From contig JAJZFV010000043.1 of NCBI GenBank assembly GCA_021805205.1, forward strand, positions 62,001 through 126,000: a stretch of DNA of 64,000 bases. Reading direction: 5' to 3'. The notes under the pieces are model-generated. The model had not been told where the DNA came from, did not search any database, and saw only the letters and a program-made list of their open reading frames with translations. Source of the stretch: Actinomycetes bacterium (GTDB lineage: Bacteria > Actinomycetota > Acidimicrobiia > Acidimicrobiales > Acidimicrobiaceae). Shown piece after piece: positions 52,148 to 61,436 of this stretch. The position numbers and the translations under genes were made by a program. The stretch's first letter is position 1; each line of letters opens with the position of its first letter.

Positions 52148-53030
52148 TTCCAAGCTCTTCGTCTCCTGAAATTGCGCATCGAGGCGAAATCGTACAAGTA
52201 ATGGATCTAGATTACAGAACGGAGGCGTAACTTTAGCTTCCAGCGCCCAGTTGAAAGGTATACGCACGTGCGCTGCCGATTGAGGTACTCGGATTTGATG
52301 GAAACTTATGAAGCGTTCATAGATTGCGGCAGGAAGGATTTCACATTTGTCAAACCATGGGCCCAACCACCCCTATTAGTTCAAAGTACGGGGCCCACTC
52401 ATCGAGTTATAGGCTTTGACAGGAATGTGCCAGTGGTGGGAGGTGAGCTACCTATTTGCGCGAAAGGCCTATATCGCTTGGGCAAATTCGAACAGAGACC
52501 TTAGGGGCAGTCTCTACTGTAAGCGCAAGGCCATTCGGTACCAATGGAAGAATAAGACTCATAGATCTTCACCAGTAGAACCACAGAGCTAAAAGAGGAT
52601 TATGAGTTCTTTTAGAAAGCCAGCCGAATGCCATTCGGCCTAATTAGCAAAAAGCAATTTTTGATAGTTGCCACTGAAGGAATGTCCTAATCGAGGGCTG
52701 AGATCTGGAGATGCTCGGCCTTTTGAAACCATAGAACCCAGTAGCCTAAGACCAGTAAAACCGTACCTGTCGTTTACTAACTCACCCTAGCGGAATCAGC
52801 TGGGCGGCCAAATCAATGTTTCCGTTTTTCGTTGACCACATAAAGTCGACCTCAACCGGCCAGCCAAAGATTGATTGACGCTTCTCGCATACCGCTTGAA
52901 ATTCGAACATCAGCGGTCGAGTGACTTCCCACTCCTCCAATATGACCTGTTTCTAGATTACGACCGCGAGGAATCCTAGAAGACTATTCGAAACAGTAAC
53001 TTTACTCGCCTGATTGACCATCGAAATTTG
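52148..53030. other. Mostly non-coding stretch upstream of chrA
   Basis: About 880 bases. Apart from one possible 52-residue gene (52782-52940, minus) nothing was recognised: no tRNA, no terminators with T-runs, no long repeats. Confidence 0.45.
52782..52940 (-). CDS. Possible small protein, 52 residues
   Basis: TTG start at 52940 with CAGGT about four bases upstream, stop TGA at 52782. The product begins MEEWEVTRPLMFEFQAVCE and ends IDLAAQLIPLG; it is mixed acidic/aromatic, with third codon positions richer in G+C than the flanking DNA, which is why it is kept. No homologue is recalled. It could also be the remnant of a larger gene. Confidence 0.3.
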   Translation of the reverse strand: MEEWEVTRPLMFEFQAVCEKRQSIFGWPVEVDFMWSTKNGNIDLAAQLIPLG

Positions 53031-53102
53031 TGCCCCCGGCAGGATTCGGACCTGCGCACATGGTTTAGGAAACCACTGCTCTATCCCCTGAGCTACGGGG
53101 GC
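53031..53102 (-). tRNA. tRNA-Arg (anticodon CCT)
   Basis: Acceptor stem GCCCCCG/CGGGGGC, D-arm GCTC...GAGC, anticodon loop TTCCTAA with CCT at 34-36, T-stem GCAGG/CCTGC. No CCA in the DNA. The T-loop reads TCCGAAT, so position 55 is C instead of the nearly universal U. Confidence 0.9.
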
Positions 53103-53251
53103 ATCGTTTCTCATAGACAATTTAGCGTAAAACCGACTGCATCGGGGCAGTGTCACCACTGATGCATCTTTTTAGCACTTTACCCCAATTGATGTTTTGT
53201 GGCTAAGTGCCGGACAAGATCACACCAATCAAACTTCGCCACTTGTATGCC

Positions 53252-53464
53252 TTAGTCGCCCACGGTCGGAAGTTCATCACTCAAGAGATCAGCAATTACC
53301 GCTTCAGTTGCCCTCACCTTTAAATCGCAATACCGAAGAAGCTCTTTAGCTCTCTTCACGTCGTTGACAAGGTTATCGAGTGACTTAGAAGAAGAAATTC
53401 GAGAGAGTATCTGTTCCACCTCCGCGATTGCAGCTTCGAAAGAAATTTCATTTTGATTATCCAC
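53252..53464 (-). CDS. xseB: Exodeoxyribonuclease VII small subunit
   Basis: 70 residues, the usual size, with the family helix pair: SFEAAIAEVEQILSRI and LDNLVNDVKRAKELLRYCD. Several copies bind one XseA to form the single-strand exonuclease. GTG start with AGGAGC upstream; it begins nine bases after the xseA stop. Confidence 0.93.
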   Translation of the reverse strand: MDNQNEISFEAAIAEVEQILSRISSSKSLDNLVNDVKRAKELLRYCDLKVRATEAVIADLLSDELPTVGD

Positions 53465-53473
53465 GCATAGCTC

Positions 53474-54958
53474 CTAAGCACTTCCGTCTTCAATTGCCAA
53501 ATGATCGATTCGGTCAATTGTAGCCAGTGCGACCTTAGACAAGAATTCAACCTCAACAGCATCACCAGCGATGAGTTCAGTTTCGGGGTCGACTAAGGCG
53601 CCACTTTTACGAACCAAAGCGAACCCACGCTTAAGTACGTTGGACGGGTCGTAGGCCTCTACAATATTCTGGGCCGAACGCACATCCTCGCTCGTTCGTT
53701 CCAGAACAGAAAAAGCCGAAGAAGCAAGTTGACTACGAAATCCTTCTATTTGGCGCGCTCGAATCTGAATCATCTCAGAGAAGTCTAGGTTTTTCAAATA
53801 GCTTTTACGCAAATCAACAAACTGGCGACTTTGAATAATACGCGATAAAGCGGCTTCTCCAAGTCTCGCCTTTTGTGAATCAAGAACTGAGTGAAACGTT
53901 CTCAGTATTAGTTCAGTACGCAGCGAGAGGCCACTACCTAACCCACTTAACTCAGACTTATATTTAGAAAAAGAATTATTACTGTAACCAAATAGCGCCG
54001 TCTTCAACTGGACGACGTTACTATTCGAAATCAGCACCTCTTTACGAGCAACTTGTGCCATGGCAGTCTTGAGCTGCGCCACGCGCCCCAGAAAAGCTGC
54101 GACTATCTCGTTGAGCTGGGAGGCAGCATCATTGGGGTTACCTAAAACTCTAGACGCCACTTCATTTACCAGAACGTCGTCCGTTGAATGGCCAATAGCT
54201 GCCCATACGGGGACTCTGCACATTGCAACTGCACGCGTCGGGCCCTCGAGGGAAAAATTGGCCAAGTCGACGAAGTCCCCTCCTCCGCGAGCAAGAACCA
54301 CGATATCGAAACGATCCGCTATTGCATTGACTGAATCTATCGCGTCAGGAATAGAAAAGGCTACATTTTGACCTGAAGTATTTACATAAAAAGCGGTAAC
54401 GGAAAAGTTATACTCACGCAAATTCAAGCGTGTCATAAAATCGCTTTCAGCCGCCGAACCGCGCGACGTTATAAGTGCTATTCGAAGTGGAACAATTGGA
54501 GTTTTTAGTAGGCGATTGCGATCAAAAATGCCTTCCGCTTTTAGCTTACGTCGCACCAGATCCTTGGACTCATCCGCCATGGTTCGGGTCCGCTCAACAT
54601 CAACCGCGGTAACTATGAATTGCATTTTACCGCCAGCCTTGTAGACATCGAGGTAGCCCATGAATACAGCACGGAGCTCTGGCGCGAGCTTCATACCGAC
54701 CCCAGTAAGAGCTGCACGGATTTGCCTAAGTTGAGTGGCGAAGATGACAGCATCTAATTTAGCGATGGGTTTACCTTGTATAACGTCTCGCTGGGGATAC
54801 TGGCAAAGGCTGAAGTAGAGGTGAGGACTGTTCGCCGTCGATTGATTGTATGTTACGAATCCTTCAACACGTACTGGCGCTTTAGTTGAGGCAATTGAAG
54901 CGAGCGCATCCTTCGCTCTATCAATTATCTCCGAAACCGACGCAACTAAAACTTCCAC
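53474..54958 (-). CDS. xseA: Exodeoxyribonuclease VII large subunit
   Basis: 494 residues. An N-terminal OB fold (PVRVEGFVTYNQ, then HLYFSLCQ), a catalytic domain with ALITSRGSAAESDF, VLARGGGDFVDLANF and PVWAAIGHSTDD, and a long helical C-terminus. It degrades single-stranded DNA to short oligonucleotides. GTG start; its leader contains the heptanucleotide repeat array beginning 38 bases upstream, which could affect transcription. Confidence 0.94.
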   Translation of the reverse strand: MEVLVASVSEIIDRAKDALASIASTKAPVRVEGFVTYNQSTANSPHLYFSLCQYPQRDVIQGKPIAKLDAVIFATQLRQIRAALTGVGMKLAPELRAVFMGYLDVYKAGGKMQFIVTAVDVERTRTMADESKDLVRRKLKAEGIFDRNRLLKTPIVPLRIALITSRGSAAESDFMTRLNLREYNFSVTAFYVNTSGQNVAFSIPDAIDSVNAIADRFDIVVLARGGGDFVDLANFSLEGPTRAVAMCRVPVWAAIGHSTDDVLVNEVASRVLGNPNDAASQLNEIVAAFLGRVAQLKTAMAQVARKEVLISNSNVVQLKTALFGYSNNSFSKYKSELSGLGSGLSLRTELILRTFHSVLDSQKARLGEAALSRIIQSRQFVDLRKSYLKNLDFSEMIQIRARQIEGFRSQLASSAFSVLERTSEDVRSAQNIVEAYDPSNVLKRGFALVRKSGALVDPETELIAGDAVEVEFLSKVALATIDRIDHLAIEDGSA

Positions 54959-54996
54959 GACATCACTTTAGTGGAGTAACTTAAACAAGCGCATCC

Positions 54997-55146
54997 GCAG
55001 TTGGCAGTTGGCAGTTAGCAGTTAGCAGTTAGCAGTTGGCAGTTGGCAGTTGGCAGTTGGCAGTTGGCAGTTGGCAGTTGGCAGTTGGCAGTTGGCAGTT
55101 GGCAGTTGGCAGTTGGCAGTTGGCAGTTGGCAGTTGGCAGTTGGCA
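54997..55146. repeat. (GCAGTTG)n heptanucleotide tandem array
   Basis: 21 full 7-bp units plus three bases, head to tail. Units 3, 4 and 5 read GCAGTTA; the rest are GCAGTTG. It fills nearly half of the divergent intergenic region between xseA and a secreted-protein gene. Such a perfect short repeat is prone to slippage, changing the spacing of promoter elements by seven bases per unit. Confidence 0.97.
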
Positions 55147-55278
55147 TATTAATTATTACTGAAAATTATCTGTACGTTTAGCAATTCTTAAGATTATAAG
55201 ACGTAGCATTGGGGATAAACTTTCTGGTAATTTAGACCGATATTAAAGGTACTGCAGTTTTGTAATAAAGGGGATTCC

Positions 55279-55797
55279 TTGACTCTACGATCGAAAATTA
55301 CAACTGCTTCAGCAGCGACTGCATTGGCAGTGATTTCGATTGCAGCATATACGACGGCGCAAAGTCATCGGCAGGCTACCTCAGTTTTAGCTCCAGTGGC
55401 ATCAGTTCGGTCGGTAACGCATAAAACCCACTTCTCTTCAAAGACAAACACCCTCCATTACATGATCAACGGTCGCGTTGCAGTGGGTCAACCCAACTTC
55501 CAAGGGGCACTTTCCGTCGTCTTCTTTACAAGCCGTTCGATCCTTCCACAAGTACACATCGCGATTGATGGAGTTCCTTTACCTGATGGCTCGCTTTCGA
55601 TCCGCGCTTCTATGGCAGACCTTATTCTTACCAACCACGTCGAAATAGTTGGACCAGTTACTTTCTACACTCCGAACGGGATCAGGTTCCGAGCGGTGTC
55701 ACGAAGTGGTTTCTCGTACAACGGCCAAATTGAGCTAAACGTGAATGCGATTACTAACACATTCTCTGGCCAACTCTTGCTTCGCCCAACCCGATAA
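55279..55797 (+). CDS. Secreted hypothetical protein
   Basis: Not recognised. 172 residues: signal peptide (residues 1-28, hydrophobic core TALAVISIAAYTTA, cleavage after AQS likely), then a beta-rich domain with many alternating hydrophobic strands (MINGRVAVGQPNFQGALSVVFF) and an ending IELNVNAITNTFSGQLLLRP that resembles a small beta barrel or lipocalin-like sheet. No cysteines. TTG start with AAGGGG six bases upstream. Confidence 0.65.
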   Translation: MTLRSKITTASAATALAVISIAAYTTAQSHRQATSVLAPVASVRSVTHKTHFSSKTNTLHYMINGRVAVGQPNFQGALSVVFFTSRSILPQVHIAIDGVPLPDGSLSIRASMADLILTNHVEIVGPVTFYTPNGIRFRAVSRSGFSYNGQIELNVNAITNTFSGQLLLRPTR

Positions 55798-56103
55798 TTT
55801 GCAAAGCTTCCCAACCTCGGTCATTCCACCAAGGTCTTGCTTTGGATATGAACTCTAACGAAAACTGCTCTAGGTTGAGTTGAGAAAAACCTTCGAAGAG
55901 ATAAGACAATTCAACGAGGGCATTCCATGATGCTAGCGATAAAAGGTAGGGCCGCCTTTATAAAACTCGGCCGAGATCGGTCGATGGCTAATGTATCGCA
56001 AAACTTCCGAGAATTGATCAAAAAGCGTGTAACGAGATGTGGTTAGTACACACCTAGGGGTCGGGTCGAAATATTCCCAATTGCCCGAGCTGGAAAAACT
56101 TTG
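55798..56103. other. Gene-free stretch before the tRNA cluster
   Basis: 306 bases with no supported gene; a weak AAAGG/CCTTT hairpin near 55943-55960 is the only structure noticed. Confidence 0.4.
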
Positions 56104-56176
56104 CGCCCCCGGCAAGACTCGAACTTGCGACCTGCTGATTAGAAGTCAGTTGCTCTATCCACTGAGCTACAGGGGC
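56104..56176 (-). tRNA. tRNA-Arg (anticodon TCT)
   Basis: Acceptor GCCCCTG/CGGGGGC (one G-T pair), anticodon loop CTTCTAA with TCT at 34-36, T-arm GCAAG-TTCGAGT-CTTGC, discriminator G. No CCA encoded. Confidence 0.95.
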
Positions 56177-56279
56177 GTTTATCAACACTTAAATGATAGT
56201 CAGCGGCATTATTAGCCAATCCCTTCTTGCTCATAATGATCAGATACAGATTCAAAGGCAATTAGACTTCTAATTCCTT

Positions 56280-56355
56280 GGTGGCCGTAGCTCAGCCCGG
56301 TTAGAGCGCCAGGTTGTGGCCCTGGAGGTCGGGGGTTCAAGTCCCCTCGGTCACC
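56280..56355 (+). tRNA. tRNA-His (anticodon GTG)
   Basis: Acceptor GTGGCCG/CGGTCAC with the extra 5' G (56280) opposite discriminator C, as required for HisRS. Anticodon loop TTGTGGC with GTG. CCA is encoded directly after (56356-56358). Confidence 0.96.
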
Positions 56356-56496
56356 CCATCCAAGCCCCGTAAGATCGAATGCACGAGCAATTCGAACGAG
56401 CGGGGCTTTATTCGCTGTTCTGAAACTCCTAAGACACCACAATCACTTTCGATAGGCAGGAAAGCAAAGATCCTGAGGTAAAATAAATAGCCCCAA

Positions 56497-56568
56497 GCGC
56501 TTCTAGCTCAACGGCAGAGCAACGGACTCTTAATCCGCAGGTTCTGGGTTCGAATCCCAGGGGGCGCA
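56497..56568 (+). tRNA. tRNA-Lys (anticodon CTT)
   Basis: Acceptor GCGCTTC/GGGGCGC, D-arm GCTC...GAGC, anticodon loop CTCTTAA with CTT, T-arm CTGGG-TTCGAAT-CCCAG, discriminator A. No full CCA encoded. Confidence 0.95.
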
Positions 56569-57266
56569 CAACTAGATTTTGAGCAATAGTTGATTCATCG
56601 AACTTCAGAGTTTCTGGAACTTCAATCAAGTGCAAAATCGGCGGTTGATTACTAGCTCATCGGACTTCAGCGTGTTTGACGCTTTCGTCAAATCGTTAGC
56701 GTGTTCAGATATCACAATTCAAGTGGCCTCAAGTCGCCGGTCCGCTAGTTGCAAAGATCTCAGTAAAAGTCACAGCTTCCTTGATTTTGAGCGAAATCGT
56801 GGTGACGGCGCCAATATAAAGGTTTGTGAACAAATCAAACAGCGCCGCCTTCACTATCTACAACGCTAATGAAATTTTTGAAGCTCTCGTTGGCCTAAAA
56901 GACGTTCGTGTGATCTCATATCGCAGAGTCGAAATCGACGTCTTTCTCATCATCGAACAGATAGTTACTAACCCTCGATGTCCAAGCTTATAAGATCTAC
57001 CATTGGCACGATTGATGAATTTGGATCTATCGGCCCTTCGTATCGATTTCGTAAAGTATCAATGCGCACCTCTGCATCGGAGTTACATTGCCAGCTATGG
57101 AAATGCAAGTAGCCTGATGTCCAATCATAAAAACCGCAACCAACAGTTCCTAGCGGCAAACGCCTCATATGACGCTCCACGAAAATCCCGATTCGAACAA
57201 TAGATTTCCTCTATTTCAACAAAAAACAGATACTTAGGAACCAAACCACTACATCCACAATCGCGA
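56569..57266. other. Gene-free stretch downstream of tRNA-Lys
   Basis: About 700 bases without a supported gene; small frames of 65-80 codons lack ribosome-binding sites. No duplicate of the tRNA-Lys 3' end (attachment-site signature) was noticed by eye. Confidence 0.4.
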
Positions 57267-58010
57267 CTAACAGAGACCTACCTGCGTCGCACCGTACGTA
57301 GCTTGTGCGACGGTGAACTGACCACCATAGGGAGAATCAAGTTGTTGAATCATTCCGTTACAAGAAAACGACGATACTGCGAGATATGACTTAGCCGCTA
57401 ATACGGCCTGAGCATTCCAGTCAACGTTAAGGCTGTCAACAGCAGCCGTAGCTATTGCTGGCGGATAACCATCGCCGAACGAAGATGACAATTGTTGAAT
57501 TAGTCCCGCCCGAGAGAATCCGTTTCCTAGCGATAGGTATTGCTGTGCCGACTGTATAGCATTCTGCTCCTGAAACGAAATAGCAGCTGTAGTAGTTGGT
57601 GCCGCCGTTGAGGTAGTCGTAGCCGGAGCAGCTGCAGTAGTTGGTGCCGCCGTTGAGGTAGTCGTAGCCGGAGCAGCTGCAGTAGTTGGTGCCGCGGCGG
57701 CCGCTTTAGTGGTCGGTGGCGCAGTTGCAGCAGAAGCAGCAGCCACCGCTGTCGTGGTTGGTGGCGCAGTGGCAGCAGAAGCAGCAGCCACGGCTGTAGT
57801 AGTTGGTGGCGCAGTTGCAGCAGAAACAGCAGCCACGGCTGTCGTGGTTGGTGGCGCAGTGGCTGGAGATACAGTAGTAACTTTGGATGTGGATTTAGAC
57901 GCACTAAAGCTCTTAGATTGCGATGGACCTGAGGCAATATTAGCGACAATACCAATTACAAAAAAACCTAAAACGACGCTTATTATCTTATGTTTGCGAA
58001 TCCAGACCAT
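57267..58010 (-). CDS. Ltp-repeat surface protein with Thr/Ala/Pro linker
   Basis: 247 residues: anchor or uncleaved signal at about 9-26, a low-complexity linker (33-145) made of 15-residue repeats, and a C-terminal pair of Ltp (host cell surface-exposed lipoprotein) repeats: AIQSAQQYLSLGNGFSRAGLI and AAKSYLAVSSFSCNGMIQQL, each followed by a G-rich turn and AAVDSLNVDW- or QVGL-type endings. Ltp repeats occur in actinobacterial and Firmicute surface proteins and in a phage superinfection-exclusion lipoprotein. No lipobox Cys is seen. ATG with AAAGGAGA upstream. Confidence 0.82.
   Translation of the reverse strand: MVWIRKHKIISVVLGFFVIGIVANIASGPSQSKSFSASKSTSKVTTVSPATAPPTTTAVAAVSAATAPPTTTAVAAASAATAPPTTTAVAAASAATAPPTTKAAAAAPTTAAAPATTTSTAAPTTAAAPATTTSTAAPTTTAAISFQEQNAIQSAQQYLSLGNGFSRAGLIQQLSSSFGDGYPPAIATAAVDSLNVDWNAQAVLAAKSYLAVSSFSCNGMIQQLDSPYGGQFTVAQATYGATQVGLC
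57592..57695. repeat. 45-bp tandem repeat, 2.3 copies, in the Ltp gene
   Basis: Copies at 57592-57636 and 57637-57681 are identical, with a partial third to 57695. In frame, each encodes a 15-residue Ala/Thr/Pro unit of the linker. Confidence 0.92.
57706..57863. repeat. 45-bp tandem repeat, 3.5 copies, in the Ltp gene
   Basis: Units at 57706, 57751, 57796 and a partial at 57841, differing at a few positions. In frame, they encode the ATAPPTTTAVAAASA-type linker unit, so copy number changes the length of the stalk without breaking the frame. Confidence 0.92.
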
Positions 58011-59921
58011 GAATTTCTCCTTTACCTTGATGGCAACCGTATCACTGGCATGTTCTAATAAGAACTTCTTATGTATCCGTGTTAGATATTTTCAAAGAAC
58101 AAGGGTTCCCTTCGAAACAAACGCTGGATGAGACGGCGACGCTTTCGACTTCTTGATAAAATAAGCACACATAACCAAATTGGGAAATCACGAATATGCT
58201 CATCAAACAAATTGTCGCTCCTATACCATTGGTCAACAATGCCTTCTACGCCCAACTCAAACAGTCATCTGCATGATCGTTAGAATACATTTCCCGTTGC
58301 GCTCGGAAAATGTATCACTTGGAATCGACAAGAACCCGGATAAAAAGTTACCGCAACTTTATCTACATCAATGGGCTCAGCCAACTTGCTCACCGATTCA
58401 GAAATTAGGAAGATTAAATCGACGGCCATAAAAATGTACATCCCGCGCAACAAACAATTGCTGTGTCAACCTCAAAATGGTCCACCGAATAACAGTCAGA
58501 ACGCAATTTATCATCGGTAGAGATAAAGCAAAAGTACACATAACTAGAAAAATCTCCCGTGCGACTATCGTCAGCAATCCGGAGCACCGATTCATTTGTT
58601 AGAAACGCAAAAATATGTGTGCACGAATAAAGTGCTGATTTCCAAAGTATCCATTAGAGCGAATGGCTATGTACGTACCCTCACTGGGCCTCACGCCTCG
58701 GATCGGTGGAAAGGTATGCATGGCATGGTGGCGCGTGCTTTTACAATTATTTGTGGAACTAGATGCGTTCAAATAGCTACCTAAGTATGATTGAAAACAC
58801 TTATTCGTGCTTCTTTGGCTATTTCAGCCAGTGAAGACACAAGACTATAATGCCAAAGTTGATGTGCCACACACACAAAATATTCACTTCTCAGCACTGC
58901 CTAAGACACACATGCATAGCCACCTAAAACCTCCTAACAAAAATTGAGGACTTCCTTGAATAAGTCGAAATCTTTACGACATTTCGACAAAGTGACATCA
59001 AGGGACTTTTCGAAGCAACTGAGTATACCTCAACTTCCATCCCTGAATTTGACGAGCACAGTTATCCCAGGCAAAAAAATAACGGTCACTTGAATTGTCA
59101 ACTAAATTGACCCGAAAATTTATCTAAAAAGTTACAAAGAACAGCCCGTATTGAAAGATAAAAAAGCCCTAAAACACGTTGACTAAAACAACTGAATTGG
59201 CCGCACTAGTCTATTCAGCTTGCAAAGTCCTAAGAGTTCGTCTCACTACCATGCCATATTGAAACGACCAAATTATCGCCTTCCATATACGAAAATCAAG
59301 TATCTTTAGCCCCGACAGTCTTGAAGATTTGCATTCAGATCGATCCGGTATCCATAGCTTCCTAACAGCACTAGTGGTAGTTTCTTGAACTCATTACGGT
59401 CATCACCCAAAATAACTAACGAACACCGCTAAACAAATCATGAACTAACATCGCTGAAGATATCACTCAAGCCTGAATTTAGGCCAGAGCCCTCCTTCAA
59501 ATTTATAAATCGTTTGCGCGCACCGAATCGATCTTCATCTCTAAAGATCAAATTTATATGGTGGAAGGCTGTCAATTACAGCTTCCGAACTCCACTAGAG
59601 AGTTTGTACGGTTGATTGAACTCCCTCGATAACAAGACTGTCGATCCTCCACCGTCGTCAAGAGGGCGAAGCAGGCTGAATATAGTTTGACTGATTCGAT
59701 CCCGAAGCGCAGAACCACGAAACCGTACCACAAGTCCGCCATCGTAAATTATTTATACAAATCGATAACAATATCTAAAAAATATGTCGAAAAGTTATAA
59801 TATCGAAGATTCTCAGAACGAGATAACCAAAAAAAGCCACCTTTTTTTATGGAATCGTTGAATAGATTGAACTTCTGCGAATGATCGGCTCGAATCTTTT
59901 AATTTTAAGGAATGATTTGCC
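58011..59921. other. Gene-poor 1.9-kb stretch
   Basis: The largest gap in the window, AT-rich, without a frame that has a start, ribosome-binding site and recognisable product. One hairpin with 12-bp arms and one mismatch is at 58285-58315. On the minus strand between 59572 and 59750 two overlapping frames look partly protein-like and may be gene remnants. No IS ends, CRISPR repeats or RNA family recognised. Confidence 0.5.
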
Positions 59922-60962
59922 ATGACGATACCGAAGGAACTCTTCACGCCAGATTTTAGGTTTTTAGATAGTGCTTCCTACGGCCTACTTCCGCATCCTG
60001 CAACCATTGCAATGCATCGCCAGATCGATCTATTTAGCCATGGGCAAGTAGATATCAAGGACTTCGACGCCATCGTCGTTTCTGCATTGGGCCATCTTGC
60101 GACTGCGTATGGCTGTTCCAACGATCATTTTGGAGCGATTGGACAGCTCGCAACCGCGAGCTCCATGGTTGCCCACTCGATACCCGTTGGCTCTAAGGTA
60201 CTCATGGCAAAGGAGGACTTCACTAGCGTTTTATTCCCTTTTCTTGAACGCCAAGCTCAGTCGGAAATCGTTGTCGACTTTGTCCCGGCCAACCAATTGG
60301 TCAATAAGGTCAACCAGACATACACTTTAATTGCTGTTAGCGCAGTTCAATCGGCCACCGGATTTGTCATCGACCTCGACCGCCTTTCCGAAAAGGCAAA
60401 CCGGTTGGGAGTTAAAACTTTCATCGATGCAACCCAAGCTGCAGGATGGCTACCGATGAGACTAGATGACTTTGACGTCGTCGCCGCCTCGGCTTACAAG
60501 TGGCTCCTCTGCCCTCGGGGAAGCGGATTTATACACACTACCGAAGAGGCTAGACATTGGCTCCGACCTACAATGTCATCGTGGTACGCCTCGGACTCGA
60601 TCTGGGACTCGATCTACGGCCCTCCTTTGCGTCTCGCCAACGACGGCAGAAGATATCAGATATCCCCAGATTGGCTCTCGTGGGTTGGAGCCGAGCACTC
60701 CTTAAAGTTAATCTCGGAGATTGGAGTACGCAACATCTACAACCACAATGTCGAACTGATGAAACATTTATGCAAACTATCGAACGTAGAATTCAACGAT
60801 TCATCGATCGTTAGCGTCGAATCCAACCTTGAGCCCGACGATCTGATTAAAAACGGAATCCGCGCCTCTCTCAGAAATGGACGCCTCCGCATCTCAATCC
60901 ACTTATACAACTCTCAGGACGACATTGAGAAGTTGGCATCGCTCCTCAATTCAAAAAAATAG
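59922..60962 (+). CDS. Class V aminotransferase-family PLP enzyme
   Basis: 346 residues, fold type I. The cofactor site shows D169 and Q172 (FIDATQAAGW) and Schiff-base lysine K193 (AASAYKWLLCPRG), typical of the cysteine desulfurase / isopenicillin N epimerase / kynureninase group. It is shorter than kynureninase and lacks the active-site cysteine loop of desulfurases, so a substrate cannot be named. ATG with AAGGA upstream. Confidence 0.85.
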   Translation: MTIPKELFTPDFRFLDSASYGLLPHPATIAMHRQIDLFSHGQVDIKDFDAIVVSALGHLATAYGCSNDHFGAIGQLATASSMVAHSIPVGSKVLMAKEDFTSVLFPFLERQAQSEIVVDFVPANQLVNKVNQTYTLIAVSAVQSATGFVIDLDRLSEKANRLGVKTFIDATQAAGWLPMRLDDFDVVAASAYKWLLCPRGSGFIHTTEEARHWLRPTMSSWYASDSIWDSIYGPPLRLANDGRRYQISPDWLSWVGAEHSLKLISEIGVRNIYNHNVELMKHLCKLSNVEFNDSSIVSVESNLEPDDLIKNGIRASLRNGRLRISIHLYNSQDDIEKLASLLNSKK

Positions 60963-61436
60963 AATTTTCTAGGTACCGCACGCCGAATCTTTGAGTCGAG
61001 AAGTATCGGTTCTACTTAAAGACGATCGTGGAAAAAGTGTGGTAGCAACAAACCATCGAGGTCACATTAGTGCCCTCGATGAGTCGGAGTTAAACCTTCC
61101 CATAGCCTCTTTTTCGTATTTGCACCAAATACCCGAAAACTCGATAAGACCATCTTGAAGGATCTCCCTATGAAGTAGACGTCGTGACATTGCCAAAACT
61201 TTGGGCATCAGACAAACTGTCCAGTCATCTAAAGACCAAGTAACGAGACAACTACTATCGATCGACTCTACGAAGTGTAGATACAACTAATCCGCCAGCA
61301 TATGAGGCACATTTGAAGACCGATCCGCTTGTCAAAGCGCCTTCAACTGCTCGATTTACAACATAGATCGCGCAATAAGTGACCAAAATTTGTGGTTTGA
61401 AAAACCCTCTTGTAGATTCTTAGATTGGGGTACAGC
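60963..61436. other. Gene-free stretch between aminotransferase and methyltransferase
   Basis: 474 bases. A 74-codon minus-strand frame (61062-61286, TTG start) has some protein-like character but no clear ribosome-binding site and is not called. Confidence 0.4.

Noticed and set aside
54997-55146. CRISPR array
   Set aside because: The repeat is 7 bp with no spacers.
56104-56568. Integrated element at the tRNA cluster
   Set aside because: No integrase gene and no duplicated tRNA 3' end were seen in the window.
57592-57863. CRISPR-like repeats
   Set aside because: Contiguous 45-bp units in frame within a gene and without spacers.
59572-59750. Two overlapping minus-strand frames, one with ATG (56 residues)
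   Set aside because: They exclude each other, neither has a ribosome-binding site, and no family is recognised; possibly remnants.
61062-61286. 74-codon minus-strand frame, TTG start
   Set aside because: Some protein-like character but only a weak upstream GGCGGA very close to the start and no recognised domain.
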